From positions 286,739 to 350,738 of the forward strand of contig NZ_JAKLSQ010000001.1 in assembly GCF_022014495.1 (NCBI RefSeq): 64,000 nt of DNA, written 5' to 3'. The DNA is from Sandaracinobacteroides sayramensis. GTDB lineage: Bacteria > Pseudomonadota > Alphaproteobacteria > Sphingomonadales > Sphingomonadaceae. Both the position numbers and the translations under genes were made by a program. Positions 28,578-35,215 of this stretch are shown one piece after another. The first letter of the stretch is position 1; the number at the start of each line of letters is the position of its first letter. The notes beneath the pieces are model-generated. The model saw only the letters and a list, made by a program, of their open reading frames with translations. It did not search any database and was not told the DNA's origin.

Positions 28578-28741
28578 ACCCCGCACCCAAGCCCGTTCCG
28601 GGCAAGCCGATCGACCACGCCCTGCAACTGATCGCCGAAACGCTGGAGCGGCTGCGCTTCGGCGAGCTCCGGCTGACCGTGCATGAGGGCCGCCTCGTGC
28701 AGATCGACGTGACCGAGCGAACCCGTCTGACGGGCAACTGA
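28571..28741 (+). CDS. YezD family small protein (DUF2292)
   Basis: 56 residues. The core LIAETLERLRFGELRLTVHEGRLVQIDVTERTRL fits the DUF2292/YezD pattern (helix, then LRFG-x-V-x-L, HDG-x-V-Q-I-ERTEK). The function is not known; from memory the family often sits beside sulfur-assimilation genes, and I could not check this here. It starts within the hydrolase stop region (overlap of 7 bp). It is followed 78 bp later by a TonB-dependent receptor. Confidence 0.85.
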   Translation: MVNPAPKPVPGKPIDHALQLIAETLERLRFGELRLTVHEGRLVQIDVTERTRLTGN

Positions 28742-28819
28742 TCCATTCATCACCCTGCACTCATGGCGACCGGACGACCGGAGCTATGCCTCTTTCCAGC
28801 CAACTGATGGAGGAAGCCC

Positions 28820-31126
28820 ATGCTCTCCGGCCTTATCCTTGCAACCGCCGCCGCGGCCGCCACCCCCGGCCAATATGCCGAAGCCGCCACAGCCGACGGC
28901 GAGATCATCGTCACCGCCCGCCGGCGCGCGGAGAGCCTTCAGGACGTGCCGATCGCGGTATCGGTGGTTTCGGGAAGCACGCTCGAAAGCCAGGGCGCCT
29001 TCAATGTGGCGCGGCTGACGCAGATCCAGCCCTCCGTGCAGTTCATCACCTCCAACCCGCGCAACTCCGCCATCAACATCCGCGGCATCGGCGCGCCCTT
29101 CGGGCTGACCAACGACGGCATCGAGCAGGGCGTCGGCCTCTACATCGACCAAGTCTATTACGCCCGCATCGCCGCCTCCACGCTGGATTTCGTGGACGTC
29201 GAGCGGGTGGAAGTGCTGCGCGGGCCGCAGGGCACGCTCTATGGCAAGAACACCACGGCCGGCGCCGTGGTCATCACCACGCGCAAGCCCAGCTACGACT
29301 TCGAGGGCCGCGCCGAACTGAGCGCCGGGAACCACAATTTCTGGCAGGCGAAGGCGAGCGTCTCCGGCCCGCTGGTGGCGGACAAGCTCGCCGCCCGCGT
29401 CAGCGGCTCGTTCACGCGGCGCGATGGCACGCTCTACAACACCATAACCGGCCGCGACGTGAACGAACTCGACAATCTGGGCCTGCGCGCCCAGCTTCTG
29501 TGGGAGCCGACGGACAGCGTCGAACTGCTGCTCTCCGGCGACTACAACCGGCAGGATCCCGAAGGGTTCGCGCAGACCTATGTGAAGGTGGTGCCGACCC
29601 AGCGTTCGGCCACCCGCCAGTTCGCCCATCTGGCCGCGCTTTCCAACTACAAGCCGGCCAGCACCAACCCCTTCGACCGCCTGGTGGACAATGACAGCGC
29701 GCTGGACGCCAAGCAGACGATCGCCGGCGTTTCGCTGACCGCGAACTGGGATGTGGGGCCGGCCACCCTCACCTCCATCAGCGCCTGGCGCATGTGGGAC
29801 TGGCTGCCCTCCAACGACCGCGACTTCACCGGCCTGCCCATCACCACCATTTCCGCCAACCCCTCGCAGCAGCGGCAGTGGAGCCAGGAGCTCCGCGTAA
29901 CTTCCAACGGCGAGAACCGCTTCGATTATGTGGCGGGGCTGTTCTGGTTCCACCAGACGATCAACACGCAAGGGGTGCAGGAACAGGGGCCTTATGCCTC
30001 GCTGTGGCTGCTGGGGCCGACCAACGGCGCCGACCCGGCGCTGCTGAACGGGCTGCGCTCCGACAACGACATCCGCTACAAGAACGACAGCGCCGCGCTC
30101 TACGCCAAGGTGACCTGGAACATCTCCGACAAGCTGAGCCTCGCGCCCGGCCTGCGCCTCAATTACGACTGGAAGAAAGGCAGCTACGACGCCCGCGTCT
30201 CGGGCGGGCTCGCCAACCCCACACCGGCGCAGCAACGGCTGAAGGACGGCGTGCTGCAGAACCAGAATTACGGAGCGAAATTCTCGGACTGGAACCTGTC
30301 CGGCGACGTGACTTTGAGCTGGAAGCCGGCGAACGACCTGCTGCTTTACGGCACCTACGCCCGTTCCTTCCGCTCGGGCGGAATCAACCTCTCCGGGCTG
30401 CCGACACTGGCGGACGGCGTGACGCCCGCCACCGAACTGGCGACGGTGAAGCCGGAATCCGTCGACCATTTCGAGCTGGGGCTGAAATCGAAGCTGATCG
30501 ACGGCACCGCCACCTTCAACCTGGCGCTCTACCGCACGGAAATCCGCGACTTCCAGACGACAGTGGTTTCGGGCGCGGTGGGGGTGATCCGCGGCTATCT
30601 CGCCAATGTGCCCAAGGTGCGGTCGCAAGGGGTGGAAGCGGAATTCTCGGTGCGGCCGGTCCGCCACCTCAACGCCTATCTGAACATCGCCTACACCGAC
30701 GCCGAATATGTGGATTTCCCCTCCGCCCCGCCGCCCATCGAGCTTTCCGGCGGCAGCATCCAGTCCGTGGACGCGTCGGGCGGGCGGCTGCCAGGCGTTT
30801 CCGAATGGGCGCTGAGCTACGGCATTCAATATGACATCCCGCTGGCGAACGGCGCCGACCTGTATCTGGGGGTGGACGGCAGCCTCAGGTCGGACTTCTC
30901 TTCCAGCCCGACTCCCTCCAGCGTGCAGAATGTGGCGGGCTACGCCCTCACCAACTTCCGCGCCGGCTATCGCCACAGCCGCTACGAGCTGTTCGGCTGG
31001 GTGCGGAACGCCTTCGACACCGAATATTTCGACTTCCTGACGGCGGCGCCCGGATCCACTGGCCTGATCGTCGGCCAATTGGGCGACCCGCGCACCTATG
31101 GGGTAACGGCGAAGCTGAACTTCTAG
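28820..31126 (+). CDS. TonB-dependent outer membrane receptor
   Basis: 768 residues. A short signal peptide (LSGLILATAAAAATPG) is followed by the TonB box region GEIIVTARRRAESLQDVPIAVSVV. The plug follows, with INIRGIGAPFG and VERVEVLRGPQGTLYGKNTTAGAVVITTRKP, then a beta-barrel ending GDPRTYGVTAKLNF with a terminal Phe. The ATG has ATGGAGGAAGCCC before it. The ligand is unknown. Its place downstream of an Rrf2 regulator and a YezD-like gene suggests a sulfur compound or iron source. Sphingomonads carry many such receptors. Confidence 0.93.
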   Translation: MLSGLILATAAAAATPGQYAEAATADGEIIVTARRRAESLQDVPIAVSVVSGSTLESQGAFNVARLTQIQPSVQFITSNPRNSAINIRGIGAPFGLTNDGIEQGVGLYIDQVYYARIAASTLDFVDVERVEVLRGPQGTLYGKNTTAGAVVITTRKPSYDFEGRAELSAGNHNFWQAKASVSGPLVADKLAARVSGSFTRRDGTLYNTITGRDVNELDNLGLRAQLLWEPTDSVELLLSGDYNRQDPEGFAQTYVKVVPTQRSATRQFAHLAALSNYKPASTNPFDRLVDNDSALDAKQTIAGVSLTANWDVGPATLTSISAWRMWDWLPSNDRDFTGLPITTISANPSQQRQWSQELRVTSNGENRFDYVAGLFWFHQTINTQGVQEQGPYASLWLLGPTNGADPALLNGLRSDNDIRYKNDSAALYAKVTWNISDKLSLAPGLRLNYDWKKGSYDARVSGGLANPTPAQQRLKDGVLQNQNYGAKFSDWNLSGDVTLSWKPANDLLLYGTYARSFRSGGINLSGLPTLADGVTPATELATVKPESVDHFELGLKSKLIDGTATFNLALYRTEIRDFQTTVVSGAVGVIRGYLANVPKVRSQGVEAEFSVRPVRHLNAYLNIAYTDAEYVDFPSAPPPIELSGGSIQSVDASGGRLPGVSEWALSYGIQYDIPLANGADLYLGVDGSLRSDFSSSPTPSSVQNVAGYALTNFRAGYRHSRYELFGWVRNAFDTEYFDFLTAAPGSTGLIVGQLGDPRTYGVTAKLNF

Positions 31127-31140
31127 GCCAAGCGCTCGAT

Positions 31141-31163
31141 GAGAGGGGGCCCTGCCCCCTCTC
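31141..31163 (+). terminator. Hairpin after the TonB receptor
   Basis: GAGAGGGGGC, loop CCT, GCCCCCTCTC: a perfect 10-bp stem, 15 bp after the receptor stop. There is no T tract. Probably a terminator or 3'-end stabiliser. Confidence 0.5.
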
Positions 31164-31263
31164 CCCAGGTTCGCGACAATCAGCGCCCTCAAGCGCCGCA
31201 GGCAGTCTCCCCCCTTTCGCGCGCTAAGCCGGAATTGATCCGCCAACCTAAACATAAGAGGGT

Positions 31264-31284
31264 GCAGGGAAATCATTTCCCTGC
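31264..31284. repeat. 21-bp palindrome upstream of the crystallin-like genes
   Basis: GCAGGGAAAT, centre C, ATTTCCCTGC is an exact inverted repeat, 132 bp before the first crystallin-like start. It lies in a 289-bp stretch without a gene (31127-31415). It could be an operator, or an RNA hairpin with a 7-nt loop. Confidence 0.5.
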
Positions 31285-31415
31285 CCGCCGGAGGCAAAAA
31301 ACTCCAGCAGGCCGCAGCTCGCCCCAAGGGTGCGACGTGTCGCCTCACAATTCGGCCTTTCAACCCGAAACGGGCCGGTCTAGCATCCGGGCGGCATCTA
31401 TCGGGAGAATCTGCA

Positions 31416-31982
31416 ATGGCAAGGCTTCTGGCATTGGGGGTTGCTCTGCTTTCAGCGTTGCCAGCCTCTGCCCAGAGCGCCAGTGCGACCATCTATCGGG
31501 ACAGCGGGTTTCGCGGCCCTGCCGTCGCCATCGACCGGGCCAATCCCAATCTGCGGCTGAACTTCCAGGTGCAGTCTATCCGCATCGCGCGCGGCAATTG
31601 GGAGCTTTGCCCGGAACCGAATTTCCGTGGGCGCTGCCTGATCCTGGGCGAATCCACCCCGGACCTTCGCCGCACCTACAACTGGCCCGGGCCACTGCAA
31701 TCGATCCGCCCGGTCAACGGCGGCGGAGGCGGGGGCGGAGGCGGGGGAAGCCCCAAGCCGACACTGCGCGGCATGGCGTCCGAATTCTTCCCCGCGCCAA
31801 CGCAGGGCAATGGCCGGGTTCTGGCTTGCCCCAATGGCAACGCCACCTCCAACTGTGCCGCCGCCACGGCGGACCGCTTCTGCCAGCAACGTGGCTGGCG
31901 CGCTTCGGCGCATGAACTGCTCGAAACCGTGAATCGCCGTGTTTATCTTGCGGATGTGCTGTGCGTCCGCTCCGGAGGCTGA
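31416..31982 (+). CDS. Secreted beta/gamma-crystallin-like protein 1
   Basis: 188 residues. A signal peptide (MARLLALGVALLSALPASAQS) is followed by a beta/gamma-crystallin-type domain at about 22-100: ATIYRDSGFRGPAVAID, then the paired strand SIRIARGNWELCPEPNFRGRCLILGES, which carries the Greek-key Y/F-x-x-x-x-F-x-G pattern. A run of ten glycines links to a C-terminal Cys-containing segment (ACPNGNATSNCAAATADRFCQQRGWRASA) not seen in the second copy. Bacterial crystallins often bind Ca2+ but function is unknown. The ATG has GGGAGAATCTGCA before it. Confidence 0.78.
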   Translation: MARLLALGVALLSALPASAQSASATIYRDSGFRGPAVAIDRANPNLRLNFQVQSIRIARGNWELCPEPNFRGRCLILGESTPDLRRTYNWPGPLQSIRPVNGGGGGGGGGGSPKPTLRGMASEFFPAPTQGNGRVLACPNGNATSNCAAATADRFCQQRGWRASAHELLETVNRRVYLADVLCVRSGG

Positions 31983-31987
31983 TCCTT

Positions 31988-32413
31988 ATGCGCTTGTTAC
32001 TGGCTACCCTGATTCTGGCCGTCGCCCCCGCGCCTGCCGCCGCCGAGATGGTGATGTTCAGCCAGCGCAATTTTCAGGGCGCCAGCTACGCCCTGACGAA
32101 CGACAGTTCGAACGTGAATTTCTCGCCGCGCTCCGTGCGCCTGCTGGACACCCCTTGGGAGCTTTGCCCGCGCCCCTTCTTCGGCGGCAACTGCATCCGT
32201 GTGGAAACGAGCGACCCGAAATTGAACCTGCCCCGGGCCTTCTCCGGGCAGGTGCGCTCGGCGCGCAAACTGGCCGCTGGCGCAGCCGAGGCGGAGAAGC
32301 CGGCGGAGGTTCCGAAGCCGGTGGAAGCCGAAAAGCCGTCGCCGCCCGAAAAGCCCGAGAAAGCGGTGGACGAAAGCGCCGCGAAGAAGGACAAGCCCGC
32401 CGATCCCAAATGA
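31988..32413 (+). CDS. Secreted beta/gamma-crystallin-like protein 2
   Basis: 141 residues, 5 bp after copy 1 and in the same direction. A signal peptide (MRLLLATLILAVAPAPAAAEM) is followed by a crystallin-type domain with VMFSQRNFQGASYALT and SVRLLDTPWELCPRPFFGGNCIRVE, matching copy 1 strand for strand, including WELCP-x-P-x-F-x-G-x-C. The tail is Lys-, Glu- and Pro-rich (KPAEVPKPVEAEKPSPPEKPE), probably unstructured. GGAGGCTGATCCTT precedes the ATG. The role is unknown; a duplication of copy 1 is likely. Confidence 0.76.
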   Translation: MRLLLATLILAVAPAPAAAEMVMFSQRNFQGASYALTNDSSNVNFSPRSVRLLDTPWELCPRPFFGGNCIRVETSDPKLNLPRAFSGQVRSARKLAAGAAEAEKPAEVPKPVEAEKPSPPEKPEKAVDESAAKKDKPADPK

Positions 32414-32456
32414 GTGCGGCGCCCGCGCCGCCCGAATACAGGCGAGGGCTTGCCGA

Positions 32457-32978
32457 ATGAGCGTGGACGAAACCGTCTGGAAGGGCCGTTTCCTGGAAAT
32501 GCATGTCGCCCCCTGGGGGGATGGCGGGCAATGGGAATATGTGAAGCGTACGCGCAATATCGGCGCCTGCGTGATCCTGGCGCTGACGGACGCCGGCGAG
32601 GTGGCGCTGGTGGAACAGTATCGGCCGGCGCTAGGGCGCCCGGCCATCGAGTTGCCGGCCGGGCTGGTGGGGGACGAAACCGAGGGCGAGGACGCTTTCA
32701 CCTCCGCGCGGCGCGAACTGTTCGAGGAAACCGGCTTCGAGGCCAAGCATTGGGAGGCGTTCGGCGAATTCGCCTCCTCGCCTGGAATGGTGGGCGAAAT
32801 CTTCCACTTCTACCGCGCGACGGGGTTGAGCCGGGTGGGGCCGGGCGGCGGCGTCGATGGCGAAGGCATCCGCGTGCATGTCGTGCCGCTGGCCGACATC
32901 GCGGCTTTCCTTCAGTCGGCGCGGGGGCGGGACTGCGCCATCGACACGCGGCTGCTCATGCTGCTTTCGCTCGTCTGA
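32457..32978 (+). CDS. Nudix hydrolase, ADP-ribose pyrophosphatase-like
   Basis: 173 residues. The Nudix box is GLVGDETEGEDAFTSARRELFEETGFEA (G-x5-E-x7-R-E-x-x-E-E-x-G), preceded by VALVEQYRPALGRPAIELPAG, which is typical of the NudF/ADP-ribose pyrophosphatase branch. It clears nucleoside diphosphate sugars. It follows the crystallin pair by 43 bp and probably shares their transcript. Its end overlaps the convergent ribbon-helix-helix gene by 23 bp. Confidence 0.9.
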   Translation: MSVDETVWKGRFLEMHVAPWGDGGQWEYVKRTRNIGACVILALTDAGEVALVEQYRPALGRPAIELPAGLVGDETEGEDAFTSARRELFEETGFEAKHWEAFGEFASSPGMVGEIFHFYRATGLSRVGPGGGVDGEGIRVHVVPLADIAAFLQSARGRDCAIDTRLLMLLSLV

Positions 32979-33171
32979 GTAGTTCCACGCGGATGGCGCT
33001 GGCAAGCGGCGTCGTCCTGGCTTCGTCCAGTTGCGTCACCCAGGCGGTCGGAGTCAGCCCGTCGTGCCGCACGGCTTCGTCGAACGCGATCCAGAATTCC
33101 GGCTCCAGCGCGACCGAGGTGCGATGGCCCTGGATGGTGAAGGAGCGTTTGGCGAGCATCGCCTGGCACAT
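32956..33171 (-). CDS. Ribbon-helix-helix domain protein
   Basis: 71 residues with the alphaproteobacterial RHH_4 pattern: KRSFTIQGHRTSVALEPEFWIAFDEAVRHDGLTPTAWVTQLDEAR, a beta-strand then two helices used for DNA binding as a dimer. Targets are unknown. The start at 33171 has GGGGAGGGCCCTGCT before it; the ATG at 33159 is an alternative, and the frame runs upstream to 33213. Convergent with the Nudix gene. Confidence 0.82.
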   Translation of the reverse strand: MCQAMLAKRSFTIQGHRTSVALEPEFWIAFDEAVRHDGLTPTAWVTQLDEARTTPLASAIRVELLRRAKAA

Positions 33172-33262
33172 AGCAGGGCCCTCCCCTTCAGGGGAGGGGT
33201 TGGGGCGTGCCATCGGCGGCGGCGTTGGCGTGGGTAGGGCCGGCCGGCGGCGAAAACAGGAA

Positions 33263-33282
33263 GAAAGAAAGAAAGAAAGAAA
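33263..33282. repeat. GAAA microsatellite, five units
   Basis: Five perfect GAAA units preceded by a partial GAA. It abuts the first of a series of hairpins. On the minus strand it reads as a T/C-rich tract after a GC stem, which resembles a weak terminator tail for phaB. Confidence 0.8.
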
Positions 33283-33386
33283 CGCGGCAAAGCCGCGTGC
33301 CGTCGGACTGGTCGGCGATAGAGATCGCCGACTCAGCCGGCCGTGACTTCGGCGAGTCCGCGAGTTTCGGCTGCGCCGAAATCGCG
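33282..33386 (-). other. Intergenic block of tandem hairpins downstream of phaB
   Basis: Four inverted repeats follow one another: ACGCGGC/GCCGCGT (33282-33298), GTCGGCGAT/ATCGCCGAC (33311-33332), GACTC-GCCG/CGGC-GAGTC (33330-33358) and CGCGA-TTTCGGC/GCCGAAA-TCGCG (33359-33386). They fill the gap between the phaB stop and the GAAA repeat, and no gene is visible. It could be a structured 3' UTR, a terminator array or a small RNA; the sequence alone does not decide. Confidence 0.55.
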
Positions 33387-33396
33387 GCCGCCTTCG

Positions 33397-34119
33397 TCAG
33401 TACATATGCTGCCCGCCATTCACACTCATCGTGCTCCCAGTCACGAAACCCGCATCCTCACCCGCCAGAAACACCACGGCGCGGGCGATTTCCTCCGCCT
33501 TGCCCAGCCGACCCACAGGGATCTTCGCCACGATCTTTTCCAGCACGTCCGCCGGAACCGCCGCCACCATGTCGGTGTCGATATAGCCCGGCGCGATGGC
33601 GTTCACCGTCACCCCGAACTTCGCGCCTTCCTGCGCCAGCGCCTTGGTGAAGCCATGGATGCCGCTTTTCGCCGCCGCATAGTTCACCTGCCCATATTGC
33701 CCCGCCTGGCCGTTGATGGAGCCGATATTGACGATCCGCCCCCAGCCGCGCTGGCGCATGCCCGGGAACACCGCCTTGGCGATGTTGAAGCAGCCGCCCA
33801 GATTGACGTCGATCACTTCCTTCCAGGCGTCGTAGCTCATCTTCAGGATGGTGCCGTCGCGGGTGATGCCGGCGTTGTTCACCGCCACGTCCACCGGGCC
33901 GAGTTCCGCCTCGATCGCCGCAACGGCGTCCAGCGTCGCCTGATGGTCGGCCACATTCCACTTCCAGGCCTTGATTCCGGTGCGGTCGGTAAAGGCCTTG
34001 GCCCTGTCGTCCGAACCGACATAATTCGCCGCGACCAGAAAACCGGCTGCCTGCAACCCTTGGCAGACAGCCTCGCCGATACCCCTCGTGCCACCGGTGA
34101 CCAATGCTACGCGCGCCAT
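33397..34119 (-). CDS. phaB: Acetoacetyl-CoA reductase
   Basis: Reduces acetoacetyl-CoA to (R)-3-hydroxybutyryl-CoA for polyhydroxyalkanoate synthesis, using NADPH. 240 residues of the SDR type: VTGGTRGIGEAVC, NNAGITRDGTILKM, Ser in IVNIGSINGQAGQ, Tyr-Lys in YAAAKSG, and the PhaB-specific end MSVNGGQHMY. It is not next to phaC, which lies 5 kb away on the other strand. Followed downstream by the hairpin block. The ATG is preceded by GGGAGAGATTGCC. Confidence 0.93.
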   Translation of the reverse strand: MARVALVTGGTRGIGEAVCQGLQAAGFLVAANYVGSDDRAKAFTDRTGIKAWKWNVADHQATLDAVAAIEAELGPVDVAVNNAGITRDGTILKMSYDAWKEVIDVNLGGCFNIAKAVFPGMRQRGWGRIVNIGSINGQAGQYGQVNYAAAKSGIHGFTKALAQEGAKFGVTVNAIAPGYIDTDMVAAVPADVLEKIVAKIPVGRLGKAEEIARAVVFLAGEDAGFVTGSTMSVNGGQHMY

Positions 34120-34198
34120 GGCAATCTCTCCCCTCTCGTTCCGGACTCGAAGCTAGCCGGGCGCCATGTCGCGCACAAGTTGCAGCCGCAAGACAATC

Positions 34199-35215
34199 TC
34201 ACGCAATCCAGCCGGAAAGCGCCTCTCCCAATATGTTGCGCAGCATTTCCATGCCCGGCTGCGACAAATTGAGGCAGGGCAAAGCCGCGAAATGGTTGCC
34301 GCCGGCGGTCAGGAAGGCGTCGCGCACCTCCATCGCGATTTCCTCCAGCGTCTCGATGCAGTCGGCGGAAAAGCCGGGCGTCAGCACCGCCAGCCGCTTC
34401 ACCCCCTGCCGCGCCATCTCCTCCGCCATCGGCTGGGTGTAGGGCTGCAGCCATTCCGCCTTGCCGAAGCGCGACTGAAAGGCGATCGGCATCTCCGCCT
34501 CGCTCCGCCCCATCGCCTCGCGCAGCAGGCGGGCGGTTTTCCGGCACTGGCAATGATAGGGGTCGCCCAGATCGAGCGTCCGGCGCGGCATGCCGTGGAA
34601 GCTCAGCAATATCCGCTCCGGCTCGAAATCGAGTGCGGACAGGCTTTGTTCGAGCGAAGCCTTCAGCGCCGCGATATGCGCCGGATGGTCATGATAGGGC
34701 GGCAAGGTGCGGATGGCCGGCTGCCAGCGCTGCCCTTTCAGGATGCGGAACAGTTCGTCCAGTGCGCTGCCCGTCGTGGCGCCCGAATACTGCGGGTAAA
34801 GCGGCGCGACACAGATGCGGTCGCAACCCGCCGCGCGCAGCGCCTCCACGGCGGACTGCATCGACGGATTGCCGTAGCGCATGGCGTGGCGGACGATCAC
34901 TTGCCGCCCGAAGGCGCCTTGCAGCAATTCCGCCTGCTCGCGGGTGATGCGGCGAAGCGGGCTTTCGTTCGTCTCCCGGTCCCAGATGAGGGCGTATTTC
35001 GCCGCCGATTTCGCCGGCCGCACGTTCAGCACCACCCCCTTCAGGATCGGCTGCCAGAGAAGCGGCGGGATCTCGACCACCCTAGGATCGGAGAGGAATT
35101 GGTCGAGATAGCGCCGGACGGCGCGCGGCTCCGGCGCATCCGGCGAGCCGAGGTTGACGAGCAGCAGCCCCACATTCCCCGTATGCACCGGAGGATGTCC
35201 GACCGGGAGTGCCAC
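34199..35215 (-). CDS. hemH: Ferrochelatase
   Basis: Inserts Fe2+ into protoporphyrin IX, the last step of heme synthesis. About 338 residues: VGLLLVNLGSPDAPEPRAVRRYLDQFLSDPRVVEI, PLYPQYSGATTGSA, LLSFHGMPRRTLDLGDPYHCQC (catalytic His) and LTPGFSADCIETLEEI (Glu). No ATG precedes the conserved N-terminus. A GTG at 35213-35215, sharing one base with the TAG of the upstream gene, is chosen; a GTG eight codons further in is also possible. The long open frame upstream is a shadow. Confidence 0.88.
   Translation of the reverse strand: MALPVGHPPVHTGNVGLLLVNLGSPDAPEPRAVRRYLDQFLSDPRVVEIPPLLWQPILKGVVLNVRPAKSAAKYALIWDRETNESPLRRITREQAELLQGAFGRQVIVRHAMRYGNPSMQSAVEALRAAGCDRICVAPLYPQYSGATTGSALDELFRILKGQRWQPAIRTLPPYHDHPAHIAALKASLEQSLSALDFEPERILLSFHGMPRRTLDLGDPYHCQCRKTARLLREAMGRSEAEMPIAFQSRFGKAEWLQPYTQPMAEEMARQGVKRLAVLTPGFSADCIETLEEIAMEVRDAFLTAGGNHFAALPCLNLSQPGMEMLRNILGEALSGWIA

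Noticed and set aside
28784-31492. A 902-residue minus-strand frame opposite the TonB receptor
   Set aside because: Composition typical of a shadow frame; the plus-strand receptor has a full plug and barrel signature.
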